NCBI RefSeq assembly: GCF_004363725.1 | Contig: NZ_SNZF01000002.1 | Coordinates: forward strand, 186,001 to 250,000 | Length of the DNA: 64,000 nucleotides | Source: Aquamicrobium defluvii | Lineage (GTDB): Bacteria > Pseudomonadota > Alphaproteobacteria > Rhizobiales > Rhizobiaceae | Direction: 5' to 3' | Shown here: positions 30,057 to 41,247 of the stretch, one piece after another | Position numbering within the stretch: position 1 is the stretch's first letter | Layout: each line of letters opens with the position of its first letter | Made by a program: the position numbers and the translations under genes | Notes under the pieces: model-generated | What the model saw: only the letters and a program-made list of their open reading frames with translations | Told to the model about the DNA's origin: nothing | Database searches by the model: none

Positions 30057-31589
30057 ATGCGTATCGAAGCACTTCTCAGGCAGAGCGCGCGGTCCGCGCC
30101 TGACAAGGTCGCGGTCACCGCCGGCGATACGCGCCTGAGCTATGCCGAACTCGATGCGCAGTCCGACCGGCTTGCGGCGTCGCTGCTGAAGGAAGGCGTC
30201 GGGCAGGGCGACCGGGTTGCCGTGCTGATGGAGAACATTCCCGAAGCGGCCATCGCAATATTCGCGGTACTGAAGGCTGGCGCGATCTTCTGCCCGATCA
30301 ACCCTCAGCTCAAGGCGGGCGGCGTTGCCCTGATCCTCCACGATGCGCGCCCGCGCGCGATCCTGACCCAGGCCAGGTTCATCGCCTTGTGCAGGGAGGC
30401 TTCCGCCGGGCTCAGCCTGCCGCCGCTGCTGATCTCGAAGCGTGCGCCGACCGCTTTGCCGGAAGGCGTCCTGCCGTTCGACGAACTTGTCGAAAATGGC
30501 GGTGGAGCGCTGCCGGAAGCCGGCGATGACGGCAAACTGGCAATGATCATCTATACATCGGGATCAACCGGCAGGCCCAAAGGCGTGATGATGAGCCATT
30601 CGGCCATGGATGCCGCATCCCGATCCATCGCCCTTTATCTGGACCACCGTTCCAGCGATGTGGTGTTGTGCCCGTTGCCGCTTGCCTTCACCTATGGCCT
30701 CTACCAGCTTCTGGTGTGCGTGCGCACAGGCGCGCATCTGGTGCTGGAGCGCAATTTCGCCTTCCCGCATGCGGTGCTGGAAAAGGCGCGGGCGGAGAAC
30801 GTGACAGGCATGCCGCTGGTGCCGACCATTGCCGCCATGCTGCTCGCCATGAAGGAACTGGAGCCGGGCGCGCTGCCTGCATTGCGCTATCTCACCAACG
30901 CCGCCGCTCCCCTGCCGCCATCCCATGTGGATGGGCTGCGCAAGCTCTTTCCAGGTGTGCTGCTCTATTGCATGTACGGGCTCACCGAATGCGCACGCGC
31001 AGCCTATCTCGACCCGGCCGAGCTCGACAGGAAGAACGGATCGGTCGGCAAGGCCATTCCCGATACGGAGGTTGCGGTCGTGGATGAGCAGGACCATCCG
31101 GTTCCGGCCGGAACGGTCGGCGAACTGGTGGTGCGCGGTCCCCACCTGATGCGCGGCTACTGGGAAAATGCCGAAGCGACGCGGCAGGCCCTGCGCCCGG
31201 ACCCGCTATCGGGGCGACTCCAGCTGCACACGGGCGATCTGTTTCGCACCGATGGGGAAGGCTTCCTCTATTTCGTCGGCCGCAAGGACGACATGCTGAA
31301 GGTGCGCGGGGAGAAAGTGGCCCCGCGCGAGGTGGAGGCCGCACTGTGTACCTGTCCCGGCGTGGTCGAGGCCGTCGCGTTCGGCCGTCCGGACCCGGTA
31401 CAGGGCACCATATTGCATGCTGCCGTGGTGGCTTCCGATCCATCGCTCACCGAACGCGATCTGCTGCGCCACTGCGCGCGCAGCCTTCCTGATTTCATGG
31501 TGCCGAAGACAATCGGATTTCACACAGAGTTACCGAAAACCGCCAGCGGCAAGATTGCCCGCAGGCTGCTTGTAGAAAGTGGAGACTGA
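30057..31589 (+). CDS. Acid-AMP (acyl-CoA/acyl-ACP) ligase
   Basis: 510-residue adenylate-forming enzyme. ANL motifs: MIIYTSGSTGRPKGVMMSHS (phosphate loop), YGLTECARAAYL, GDLFRTDGEGFLYFVGRKDD, and the C-terminal catalytic Lys in PKTASGKIARRLL. It should adenylate a carboxylic acid and transfer it to the neighbouring carrier protein or to CoA. The substrate pocket cannot be read by eye. Similar stand-alone ligases occur beside carrier proteins in D-alanylation and lipopeptide-initiation systems. It is tightly spaced with both neighbours. Confidence 0.85.
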   Translation: MRIEALLRQSARSAPDKVAVTAGDTRLSYAELDAQSDRLAASLLKEGVGQGDRVAVLMENIPEAAIAIFAVLKAGAIFCPINPQLKAGGVALILHDARPRAILTQARFIALCREASAGLSLPPLLISKRAPTALPEGVLPFDELVENGGGALPEAGDDGKLAMIIYTSGSTGRPKGVMMSHSAMDAASRSIALYLDHRSSDVVLCPLPLAFTYGLYQLLVCVRTGAHLVLERNFAFPHAVLEKARAENVTGMPLVPTIAAMLLAMKELEPGALPALRYLTNAAAPLPPSHVDGLRKLFPGVLLYCMYGLTECARAAYLDPAELDRKNGSVGKAIPDTEVAVVDEQDHPVPAGTVGELVVRGPHLMRGYWENAEATRQALRPDPLSGRLQLHTGDLFRTDGEGFLYFVGRKDDMLKVRGEKVAPREVEAALCTCPGVVEAVAFGRPDPVQGTILHAAVVASDPSLTERDLLRHCARSLPDFMVPKTIGFHTELPKTASGKIARRLLVESGD

Positions 31590-31592
31590 AGG

Positions 31593-32573
31593 ATGCCGGG
31601 GGGGCTGGCTTTTTCAAGAAGAACGCTCGATATCGATGCCAGGTCCGAAACGGATCGCATTGTCGAAGCTTTGCGGAAACAGTTGCGCGGAGCCGTGCGG
31701 CGCCGCGGCCTGGTGCTCGGCCTTTCGGGCGGCATCGACTCCAGCGTCTGCGCCGCTCTTGCCGCGCGCGCGGTCGGCCCGAAGAACGTTTTCTGCCTGT
31801 TCATGCCCGAACATGATTCCGACCCGATCAGCCTGCATCTCGGCCGACTGGTGGCCGACACCTTCGGCCTCGATGGCACAGTCGAGGACATCGGGCCGAC
31901 GCTGGCGGCAATGGGTTGCTACGAACGGCGCGACAGCTTCATCCGCGAAGTGGAGCCGGACTACGGGCCGGGCTGGAGCAACAAGATCGTGTTCGCCAAT
32001 GCGCTCACCACCTCTGGCTTCAATATTTCCTCGCTCGTCGTGCGGAACCCACAAGGTGAAATCCGCAAGCACCGGCTGCCGGCGCATGTCTATCTCGGCA
32101 TCGTGGCCGCCACCAACATGAAGCAGCGCACCCGCAAGCAGTTCGAGTATTACCATGCCGACCGGCTGAACTATGCCGTTGTCGGCACGCCAAACCTGCT
32201 GGAATACGATCAGGGCTTCTTCGTCAAGAACGGCGACGGCGCGGCCGACGTCAAGCCGATCGCCCATCTCTACAAGAGCCAGGTCTATCAGCTTGCCGAA
32301 TATCTGGGCGTGCCGGAGGAGGTGCGCCGCCGCCCGCCGACCACCGACACCTATTCGCTGGCGCAAACGCAGGAGGAGTTCTACTTCGCCCTGCCCTATG
32401 ACCGGATGGATCTGTGTCTCTACGGGCTGAATCGCTGCATTGCGGCAGCGGAGGTGGCGAAGGCCGCCTCCCTGACCGAGGACGAGGTGAAGCTGGTGTG
32501 GTGCGACATTACCGCGAAACGCAAGGCAGCGCGCTATCTTCACCTGCCGCCGCAGACGGTGGTTCCGGTCTGA
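31593..32573 (+). CDS. NadE-like ammonia-dependent amide synthase (NAD synthase family)
   Basis: 326 residues, single-domain: no nitrilase-type glutaminase domain is present. The ATP-pyrophosphatase loop is LVLGLSGGIDSSVCAALAAR. Family features include YAVVGTPNLLEYDQGFF and KNGDGAADVKPIAHLYKSQV. True NAD synthase converts deamido-NAD to NAD. However, housekeeping NadE in rhizobia is usually the long glutamine-dependent form, and this gene starts 3 bases after the ligase stop with its GGAG site inside the ligase. I infer a dedicated amidating step in the cassette; a genuine NAD synthase remains possible. Confidence 0.8.
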   Translation: MPGGLAFSRRTLDIDARSETDRIVEALRKQLRGAVRRRGLVLGLSGGIDSSVCAALAARAVGPKNVFCLFMPEHDSDPISLHLGRLVADTFGLDGTVEDIGPTLAAMGCYERRDSFIREVEPDYGPGWSNKIVFANALTTSGFNISSLVVRNPQGEIRKHRLPAHVYLGIVAATNMKQRTRKQFEYYHADRLNYAVVGTPNLLEYDQGFFVKNGDGAADVKPIAHLYKSQVYQLAEYLGVPEEVRRRPPTTDTYSLAQTQEEFYFALPYDRMDLCLYGLNRCIAAAEVAKAASLTEDEVKLVWCDITAKRKAARYLHLPPQTVVPV

Positions 32574-32580
32574 ATGAAGG

Positions 32581-33339
32581 TCAGGACGCCGGCGCGAAGC
32601 GCGCCACCAAAGTGTGGCTGTCGCCTGGATAGGTCAGCCGCACGAAGGTGACCGGGCCGGCATGGCTCCATGTTCGCCGCTCGACCACGAGGCAGGCCGC
32701 TCCCTTGGGCTGTTCGAGCAGGCGTGCCATGTCGGCGGAAGCCGTTATTGCCTGAATGCGATTTTCGGCGGCACTCCAGGGCACTTGCGCAATCAGCCAG
32801 CCACCCGGCGGATTCGCCGTGAAATCGGCCGCCGTCGCCTCCGGAACGACGCCGGCATTGATGCGGCGCTCCTCCACGCAGAACGGCTTGCCTCCGGCGC
32901 GATGCACGGCAAGCAGTTCGATCATGGGCGTGGCCTGCGCCAGCTCCATCAGCCGCCGATCTTCGGCGTTCGAAGGTCGCGTCTTGCGCGAAACGAGGCT
33001 GTAGCCGTAAGGCATGCCGAGCGATTTCACCTCGGCCTCGATGTCGTGAAGCTCCAGCACGGCGGACTGCGCGCGCGGCCGGGTGACGAAGCTGCCTGCC
33101 TTGCGGTGGCGTTCGATCAGCCCCGCCTTGGCAAGCTGGGTCATGACCTTGTTCACCGTCATGCGCGAACAGCCATAATGTTCGGCCAGATCGACCTCGA
33201 ACGGCAGGCGGAAGCCCGGCGGCCATTCGCCGGACACGATGCGCCCCTCGATCTCGCTCAGGATCGTCTGGTGGAGGGTCGCATCCTTGCCGTTAGCCTT
33301 CGCCACTTTGCCTTCGCTCTTGTTGTGCCCGGCAATCAC
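32581..33339 (-). CDS. hutC: Histidine utilisation repressor HutC (GntR family)
   Basis: Represses the hut genes and is released by urocanate. About 252 residues from GTG at 33339; a GTG at 33306 preceded by GAAGG is an alternative, and the frame upstream belongs to antisense of hutF. The N-terminal winged helix has LPFEVDLAEHYGCSRMTVNK. The C-terminal UTRA ligand domain includes PMIELLAVHRAGGKPFCVEE. It follows hutF on the same strand by about 30 bases and converges with the NadE-like gene. Confidence 0.9.
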   Translation of the reverse strand: MIAGHNKSEGKVAKANGKDATLHQTILSEIEGRIVSGEWPPGFRLPFEVDLAEHYGCSRMTVNKVMTQLAKAGLIERHRKAGSFVTRPRAQSAVLELHDIEAEVKSLGMPYGYSLVSRKTRPSNAEDRRLMELAQATPMIELLAVHRAGGKPFCVEERRINAGVVPEATAADFTANPPGGWLIAQVPWSAAENRIQAITASADMARLLEQPKGAACLVVERRTWSHAGPVTFVRLTYPGDSHTLVARFAPAS

Positions 33340-33371
33340 TAGCGTATTGGAATCCCGTTTCGCAACGCGCT

Positions 33372-34715
33372 CTACTCCGCGAGTTCCGCCATTACCTCTG
33401 CAAAACGCGCGGCAATCGCATCGCGCTTGCGGTGGCAGCCTGCCTCGACCTGCTTTGCTCCGCCCACCCATACGCTGTCGACGCCAATTCCGCGGGCGAA
33501 GACGAAATGGTCGAGCACCTTTTCCGCTGGCAGGTACCGCGTGGCAGAAAGGTCGAGCGCGAGAAGGTCGGCCGGACGACCGGCCTCGATGCCGCCGGTG
33601 GTGCCGAGCGCCTGCGCACCGCCCTTCAGCGCCTGCATATAGAGGTTCAGGCCGGTGGACTGGCCGGGATCGGCCACCACGTTGCGCGAGCGACGCAAGA
33701 GGCGCTGCGAATATTCCAGCGTGCGCAGCTCCTCCTCCAGCGAGATCAGGATGTTGCTGTCCGAACCGACGCCGAAGCGCCCGCCGGCGGCGAGAAAATC
33801 GGGAGCCTCGAACACGCCGTCGCCCAGATTGGCCTCGGTGATCGGGCAAAGCCCCGCCACCGCGCCGCTTTTTCCCATGCGCGCGGTTTCATCCGCGGTC
33901 ATGTGGGTGGCGTGGATCAGGCACCAGCGATCATCGAGCTGCATGTTGTCGAGCAGCCATTCCACAGGGCGCTTGCCGGACCATGCGATGCAGTCCTCCA
34001 CCTCCTTCACCTGCTCGGCGACATGGATGTGGACCGGCCCGCCGCTGGCGAAGGGAACGACCGCCCGCAACTCGTCAGGCGTCGCGGCGCGCAGGCTGTG
34101 CGGAGCAATGCCGAGAACCGCGCCGGGGAGGCCGGCAACGATCTCCTCCGAGCGCTCCATCAGCCGGGCGAAGGCGTCGACATCGTGGATGAAACGGCGC
34201 TGCCCCTCGATGGGCGCCGCGCCGCCGAAACCGGAATGGGCGTAGAACACCGGCAAGAGGGTGAGCGCGATGCCGGTTTCAGCGCTGGCGGCGCCAATGC
34301 GCGCGGCCATCTCGGCCGGATCGGCATAGTGCGAGCCGTCCTTGTCGTGATGCAGATAGTGGAATTCGCCGACCCGGCAGAAGCCCGCCTCCAGCATTTC
34401 CATGTAAAGCTGCGCCGCGACCGCCTCGACCTGCTCCGGCGTCATCGACAGGGCAACGCGATACATTTCGGTGCGCCAGCTCCAGAAGCTGTCGGCGCCC
34501 GGGCCACGCGTCTCGGCCAGACCAGCCATGGCCCGCTGGAAGGCATGGCTATGCAGATTGGGCATGGCGGGAACCACGAAGCGGTGGCGCTCATCGCCCG
34601 CCTGGACAGCCGCGCCCGTCTCCACACGTCCGATGCCTGAACCCGAAAAGGTGATGCGCACATCGCGCGCCAGACCCTCAGGCAAAAGCGCATGTTCAGC
34701 GTGGATGACGGCCAT
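33372..34715 (-). CDS. hutF: Formimidoylglutamate deiminase
   Basis: Hydrolyses N-formimino-L-glutamate to N-formyl-L-glutamate and ammonia, the branch used by five-step hut pathways. 447 residues from ATG at 34715 with GGGAGA upstream. Amidohydrolase fold with PNLHSHAFQRAMAG (metal HxH), HIHVAEQ, IHATHM and GVGSDSN motifs. Divergent from hutI and co-oriented with hutC; hutG, the enzyme for the next step, is in the opposite operon. Confidence 0.95.
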   Translation of the reverse strand: MAVIHAEHALLPEGLARDVRITFSGSGIGRVETGAAVQAGDERHRFVVPAMPNLHSHAFQRAMAGLAETRGPGADSFWSWRTEMYRVALSMTPEQVEAVAAQLYMEMLEAGFCRVGEFHYLHHDKDGSHYADPAEMAARIGAASAETGIALTLLPVFYAHSGFGGAAPIEGQRRFIHDVDAFARLMERSEEIVAGLPGAVLGIAPHSLRAATPDELRAVVPFASGGPVHIHVAEQVKEVEDCIAWSGKRPVEWLLDNMQLDDRWCLIHATHMTADETARMGKSGAVAGLCPITEANLGDGVFEAPDFLAAGGRFGVGSDSNILISLEEELRTLEYSQRLLRRSRNVVADPGQSTGLNLYMQALKGGAQALGTTGGIEAGRPADLLALDLSATRYLPAEKVLDHFVFARGIGVDSVWVGGAKQVEAGCHRKRDAIAARFAEVMAELAE

Positions 34716-34751
34716 GAATATCTCCCGGATCGCTGCCGCCCGCTCGCGGGC

Positions 34752-34800
34752 TTGACTTTTCGGCTTGCGTCGATTTCGATTAAGTATATACATATCAGCA
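34752..34800. promoter_or_regulatory. hutF/hutI divergent control region with a HutC-like operator
   Basis: The palindrome GTATATAC at 34784-34791 lies in the imperfect dyad AAGTATATACAT. HutC operators in other proteobacteria centre on a TGTATATACA-type core, so this is the best candidate site. A TTGACT box at 34752-34757 may be a -35 element for hutI. Assignment is by similarity and position only. Confidence 0.55.
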
Positions 34801-34852
34801 AGACGAAGCTTGCGCAATGCGCCAGTCAGAAAGCTCGTCAGGGAGATCACCG

Positions 34853-36079
34853 ATGGCAAAAGGCGACCGCATCTGGACCAATGCGCGGCTGGCGACGCTC
34901 GATCCCGGCCAGCCCGGGCTCGGCATCGTGGAGAAGGGCGCCATCGCCGCACGCGACGGCCGCATCCTGTTCGCCGGCCCGGCCGCCGACCTGCCTTCCG
35001 CCGCGCTTGCCGGTGCCGGGACCATCGATTGCGAGGGCCGCTGGATCACGCCCGGCCTGATCGACTGCCACACCCATCTGGTCCATGCCGGCAACCGGGC
35101 GCGCGAGTTCGAGATGCGGCTGGCCGGCGCTTCCTATGAGGAGATCGCGCGGGCCGGCGGCGGCATCGTCTCCTCCGTCACCAATGTGCGCGCCGCCGAC
35201 GAGGACACGCTGATCCGCGAGAGCCTGCCGCGCCTCGACGCGCTGCTGGCCGAAGGCGTGACCACCGTCGAGATCAAGTCCGGCTACGGCCTCACGATAG
35301 CCGACGAGCTGAAGATGCTGCGTGCCGCCCGCGCCCTTGCCGGCAAGCGCGACGTGGCCGTCGCCACCACCTGGCTCGGCGCGCATGCGACGCCTGCCGA
35401 ATACAAGGGCCGCAACGGAGGTTTCCTGCGCGAAGTGGTGCTGCCGGGGCTGGAAGCCGCCCATGCCGAGGGTCTTGTCGATGCCGTGGACGGCTTCTGC
35501 GAAGGCATCGCTTTCTCGCCCGACGAAATGAGGCTGGTGTTCGACGCCGCGCAGAAGCTCGGCCTCAGGGTCAAGCTGCATGCTGACCAGCTCTCCAACC
35601 TGCATGGTGCCGCCCTTGCCGCTTCCTATGGCGCACTGTCGGCAGACCATCTGGAATATACGGACGACGAGGGTGCCGCCGCCATGGCAAGGACCGGCAC
35701 GGTCGCGGTGCTGCTGCCGGGCGCCTTCTACTTCATTCGCGAGACGAAAAAGCCGCCGGTCGAGCTGTTCCGCAAGCACGGAACCCATATCGCGCTCGCC
35801 ACCGACAACAATCCCGGCACCTCGCCGCTGACCTCGCTGCTGCTCACCATGAACATGGGCGCGACGCTGTTTGCGCTGACCGTGGAAGAGTGCATTGTCG
35901 GCATCACCCGCGAGGCGGCGCGCGCGCTCGGCAGGCTGGATACCGTCGGCACGCTGGAAGCCGGCAAGCAGGCGGACCTCGCCATCTGGGACATCACCGA
36001 GCCGGCCGAGCTCGTCTACCGCATCGGCTTCAACCCGCTGCATGCCCGCATCCGCGCCGGCCGCGACGCCACGATCTGA
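34853..36079 (+). CDS. hutI: Imidazolonepropionase
   Basis: Hydrolyses imidazolone-5-propionate to N-formimino-L-glutamate. 408 residues from ATG at 34853 with AGGGAG upstream (the frame is open from 34817). Metal-binding [19 protein letters not shown], then KLHADQLSN and [11 protein letters not shown], typical of HutI. First gene of the plus-strand hut operon; 22 bases to hutH. Confidence 0.96.
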   Translation: MAKGDRIWTNARLATLDPGQPGLGIVEKGAIAARDGRILFAGPAADLPSAALAGAGTIDCEGRWITPGLIDCHTHLVHAGNRAREFEMRLAGASYEEIARAGGGIVSSVTNVRAADEDTLIRESLPRLDALLAEGVTTVEIKSGYGLTIADELKMLRAARALAGKRDVAVATTWLGAHATPAEYKGRNGGFLREVVLPGLEAAHAEGLVDAVDGFCEGIAFSPDEMRLVFDAAQKLGLRVKLHADQLSNLHGAALAASYGALSADHLEYTDDEGAAAMARTGTVAVLLPGAFYFIRETKKPPVELFRKHGTHIALATDNNPGTSPLTSLLLTMNMGATLFALTVEECIVGITREAARALGRLDTVGTLEAGKQADLAIWDITEPAELVYRIGFNPLHARIRAGRDATI

Positions 36080-36101
36080 ACCCCTCCCGGAGGAAACCAG
36101 C

Positions 36102-37637
36102 ATGACCATCACGCTTCATCCCGGTTCCGTGCCGCTGGCCGATCTGGCCGCGATCTTCTGGACTGGCGAGAACGCCGTCCTCGACCGCAGCTTCGATTCC
36201 CGCATCGAGAAGGCGGCGGCCCGCATCGCCGCCATCGCCGCCGGCAACGAGCCGGTCTATGGCGTCAACACCGGCTTCGGCAAGCTCGCCTCGATCAAGA
36301 TCGACGCCGCCGACACCGCCACCCTCCAGCGCAACCTCATCCTGTCGCATTGCTGCGGCGTCGGGGCGCCGCTGCCGGAAAACATCGTGCGGCTGATCAT
36401 GGCGCTGAAGCTCGTCTCGCTGGGGCGCGGTGCATCCGGCGTGCGGCTGGAGCTGGTGCGCCTGATCGAGGGCATGCTGGAAAAGGGCGTGGTGCCGCTG
36501 ATCCCTGAAAAGGGCTCGGTCGGGGCGTCCGGCGACCTTGCCCCGCTCGCGCATTTCGCCGCCGTCATGATGGGCGAAGGCGAAGCCTTCTATCAGGGCG
36601 AGCAGCTTTCGGGCCGTGCGGCGCTGGAGCGCGCCGGCTTGCAGCCGGTCGTGCTCGCTGCCAAGGAAGGTCTGGCGCTGATCAACGGCACCCAGGCCTC
36701 GACCGCGCTGGCGCTGGCCGGCCTGTTCCGCGCCCACCGCGCCGCGCAGGCGGCGCTGATCACCGGCGCGCTTTCCACCGACGCGGCCATGGGCTCCTCC
36801 GCCCCCTTCACCGCCGACATCCACACGCTGCGCGGCCACAGGGGCCAGATCGACACGGCGGCGGCACTCCGCGCCCTGCTCGACGGCTCGGTCATCCGCC
36901 AGAGCCATATCGACGGCGACGAGCGCGTGCAGGACCCCTACTGCATCCGCTGCCAGCCGCAGGTCGACGGTGCCTGCCTCGACCTGCTGCGCCAGGTCGG
37001 CCGCACGCTGGAGATCGAGGCCAACGCCGTCACCGACAACCCGCTGGTGCTGTCCGACGACAGTGTCGTCTCGGGCGGCAATTTCCACGCCGAGCCGGTG
37101 GCCTTCGCCGCCGACCAGATCGCGCTCGCCGTCTGCGAGATCGGGGCGATTGCCCAGCGCCGCATCGCGCTTCTGGTCGATCCGGCGCTTTCCTACGGCC
37201 TGCCGCCCTTCCTCGCCCGCAATCCGGGCCTCAACTCCGGTCTGATGATCGCCGAAGTGACCTCCGCTGCGCTGATGAGCGAGAACAAGCAGATGTCACA
37301 TCCGGCCTCGGTGGATTCCACGCCGACCTCGGCCAATCAGGAAGACCACGTTTCCATGGCCTGCCACGGCGCGCGCCGCCTGTTGCAGATGACGGAGAAC
37401 CTGTTCAGCATCATCGGCATCGAGGCGCTGGCCGGCGCGCAGGGCGTGGAGCTGCGCGGCCCGCTGACCACCAGCCCCGAATTGCAGAAGGCGATTGCCT
37501 GCCTGCGCGCCGCCGTTCCGGCGCTGGAAAACGACCGCTACATGGCGCCCGATCTTGCCGTTGCGGCCAAGCTGGTCGCCGACGGCTCGCTGACCGCCAG
37601 CGTCTCGGCCGGCCTGCTGCCCGCTCTGGAGGGCTGA
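36102..37637 (+). CDS. hutH: Histidine ammonia-lyase
   Basis: Converts L-histidine to trans-urocanate and ammonia, the entry step. 511 residues from ATG at 36102 with GGAGG. The self-forming MIO cofactor triad is Ala142-Ser143-Gly144 in [16 protein letters not shown]. Also [10 protein letters not shown] and the C-terminal [15 protein letters not shown]. Stop and hutG start are one base apart. Confidence 0.97.
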   Translation: MTITLHPGSVPLADLAAIFWTGENAVLDRSFDSRIEKAAARIAAIAAGNEPVYGVNTGFGKLASIKIDAADTATLQRNLILSHCCGVGAPLPENIVRLIMALKLVSLGRGASGVRLELVRLIEGMLEKGVVPLIPEKGSVGASGDLAPLAHFAAVMMGEGEAFYQGEQLSGRAALERAGLQPVVLAAKEGLALINGTQASTALALAGLFRAHRAAQAALITGALSTDAAMGSSAPFTADIHTLRGHRGQIDTAAALRALLDGSVIRQSHIDGDERVQDPYCIRCQPQVDGACLDLLRQVGRTLEIEANAVTDNPLVLSDDSVVSGGNFHAEPVAFAADQIALAVCEIGAIAQRRIALLVDPALSYGLPPFLARNPGLNSGLMIAEVTSAALMSENKQMSHPASVDSTPTSANQEDHVSMACHGARRLLQMTENLFSIIGIEALAGAQGVELRGPLTTSPELQKAIACLRAAVPALENDRYMAPDLAVAAKLVADGSLTASVSAGLLPALEG

Positions 37638-37638
37638 G

Positions 37639-38442
37639 ATGGCCGCTGTGTTCGAAGTCCGCCAGGGCACGTCGCCGGTCATTCTGGGCCTGCCGCATAC
37701 CGGCACCGACGTGCCGGACGACATCAGGGGGCGCCTGAACGACAACGGTCTATTGCTCGCCGACACCGACTGGCACATTCACAAGCTCTATGACGGGCTG
37801 CTCGACAACGTCACCACGGTGCGCGCCACCTTCCACCGCTATTGCATCGATGCCAATCGCGATCCGGCGGGCGCGAGCCTCTATCCCGGCCAGAACACCA
37901 CCTCGCTGATCCCCGAGACCGACTTCGACGGCGTTTCGATCTGGAAAGAAGGCCAGGCTCCGACCGAAGCCGACACCGCCGACCGCATCGCGCGCTTCCA
38001 CAAGCCCTATCACGATGCGCTTGCGGCCGAGATCGCGCGGGTGAAGGCGATCCATGGCGTGGCCATCCTCTACGATTGCCATTCCATCCGCTCGCATATC
38101 CCCTTCCTGTTCGAGGGCAAGCTGCCGGACTTCAACATCGGCACCGACATGGGAAGAACGTGCGACCCGGCGATCGAAGCCGCAGCCGTCGAGATCGCGC
38201 GCAAGGCGGAAGGCTACAGCTCGATCCTGAACGGCCGCTTCAAGGGGGGCTGGACGACGCGCCACTATGGCAGGCCGGAAACGGGCGTCCACGCCATCCA
38301 GATGGAGCTTGCCCAATCCACCCATCTCGCCGCCGAGACAGTGCCCTTCGACTACGACGAAACGAAAGCCGCGCGCCTGCGCGTGCCTTTGAAAGCCATT
38401 CTCGAACGCATCGAACAGGTCGCGTTCGGGCTTAAACGCTGA
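37639..38442 (+). CDS. hutG: N-formylglutamate deformylase
   Basis: Releases formate from N-formyl-L-glutamate to give L-glutamate, the last hut step. 267 residues of the N-formylglutamate amidohydrolase family: [49 protein letters not shown]. This is the formylglutamate type, not the arginase-like formiminoglutamase that is also called HutG. That agrees with the presence of hutF. Confidence 0.95.
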   Translation: MAAVFEVRQGTSPVILGLPHTGTDVPDDIRGRLNDNGLLLADTDWHIHKLYDGLLDNVTTVRATFHRYCIDANRDPAGASLYPGQNTTSLIPETDFDGVSIWKEGQAPTEADTADRIARFHKPYHDALAAEIARVKAIHGVAILYDCHSIRSHIPFLFEGKLPDFNIGTDMGRTCDPAIEAAAVEIARKAEGYSSILNGRFKGGWTTRHYGRPETGVHAIQMELAQSTHLAAETVPFDYDETKAARLRVPLKAILERIEQVAFGLKR

Positions 38443-38455
38443 GAGGACCCCAACC

Positions 38456-40129
<1,674 letters not shown>

Positions 40130-40137
40130 GGCAGGCC

Positions 40138-40716
40138 ATGAAGATCGCGCGCCGCGCCGGCCACAAGCGCATGGCATGGAAGAACGGGCAGGGCCTCACC
40201 GAAGAGGTGGCGGCCTTTCCGGCGGGCAGCGACACCGACAGTTTCGACTGGCGGCTGTCGATCGCCCATGTCGGTGCCGACGGGCCCTTTTCGGTGTTCG
40301 CCGGCATCGACCGCACCATCGCCCTGCTCGACGGTGCTGGCCTGGCGCTCGATCTGCCCGAAGGGAAAGCCGTCGAGCTGAAGCCCGGCGGTTCGCCCTT
40401 CTCCTTTTCAGGCGACTGGGAAATCTCCAGCCGCAATCTCGGCGGGCCCACCGTCGACCTCAACATCATGACACGGCGCGGGCGCTGCACCCATGAGATG
40501 CGGCGCCTGACGCTGGCTCCCGCAGAAACATTCCCGCCCTCTGGCACCCAGCCGGGCTTCGGCTGGGTGGTGTTCAATTCCCCTGCCAACATCGAAGCGG
40601 ACGGTCAGGAACTCGCCATCGAACGCTTCGACGCCATCGCGCTCGAAGCGGGCGAAAGCGTCATCAACCGCGCGGCGGCCGCCGAAATCCTGCACATCTC
40701 CATCGCGCAGGGCTGA
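40138..40716 (+). CDS. hutD: HutD-family protein
   Basis: Cupin-like protein encoded in many hut operons; in Pseudomonas it is thought to tune hut expression by sensing urocanate, with no enzymatic role shown. 192 residues from ATG at 40138, eight bases after the hutU stop. Family traits: MAWKNGQGLTEEVAAFP near the start, WRLSIAHVGADGPFSVFAGI, and NIMTRRGRCTHEM. Last gene of the operon. Confidence 0.9.
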   Translation: MKIARRAGHKRMAWKNGQGLTEEVAAFPAGSDTDSFDWRLSIAHVGADGPFSVFAGIDRTIALLDGAGLALDLPEGKAVELKPGGSPFSFSGDWEISSRNLGGPTVDLNIMTRRGRCTHEMRRLTLAPAETFPPSGTQPGFGWVVFNSPANIEADGQELAIERFDAIALEAGESVINRAAAAEILHISIAQG

Positions 40717-40733
40717 GCGGCCGCCAGCCTCCG

Positions 40734-41108
40734 CTATTTCATCAGCGCTGCCGGCGATCTGTAAAGACGCCGCAGCGTGCCGACCATCTCGTCGAAGGAC
40801 TTGTCCATCTCGACGCAGGTGCGCGAGGTGGGGCGCAGATAGGTCGAGCGGCCATCGCGCTGCCGATACAGAAACTCCATTCCTTCCAGCTCGCGCACCT
40901 TGCGATGCACGGTCGACAGCGGCAGGTCCAGCACATTGGCAATGGCCGAGAGATCATAGAGCCGGCCCTGATTTTCCCCGGCAATCACCGTACGGATGAT
41001 CAGCGCATGCAGCGGGCCGCCCCACATGCCCGTCTCGATCGCATAGAAGCGGTTGAGACATTCGATGATCTGCGTCTGCACAATGGTGCGGATCTGTTGT
41101 TCTTCCAC
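40734..41108 (-). CDS. Small winged-helix transcriptional regulator
   Basis: 124 residues from GTG at 41108, which has AAGGAG seven bases before it; the frame upstream to 41318 lacks conserved character and overlaps the opposite operon. A MarR/IclR-like winged helix is visible: DLSAIANVLDLPLSTVHRKV and EGMEFLYRQRDGRSTYLRPT. It is divergent from the flavoprotein operon, with a TTCCA-N3-TGGAA dyad between them, so it likely controls that operon. Ligand unknown; it has no cysteine near the helix-turn-helix that would indicate a thiol or persulfide sensor (one Cys lies near the C-terminal wing). Confidence 0.7.
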   Translation of the reverse strand: MEEQQIRTIVQTQIIECLNRFYAIETGMWGGPLHALIIRTVIAGENQGRLYDLSAIANVLDLPLSTVHRKVRELEGMEFLYRQRDGRSTYLRPTSRTCVEMDKSFDEMVGTLRRLYRSPAALMK

Positions 41109-41139
41109 CGGCGGGCTCCTTCTGAGGCGAACATCATGC

Positions 41140-41152
41140 TTCCAGAATGGAA
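41140..41152. promoter_or_regulatory. Operator-like dyad between regulator and flavoprotein genes
   Basis: TTCCA (41140-41144), GAA, TGGAA (41148-41152): a perfect 5+5 inverted repeat. It is the only strong dyad in the 140-base divergent spacer. Confidence 0.5.
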
Positions 41153-41247
41153 ACATTGCCAGAACCGGCGCCGATTTTCCTGTGCTAGCCTCACCGTCGA
41201 GGAAACATGACAGCAGGCGCAGCAATGCCCGCCGGAGGGAGGCTTTC

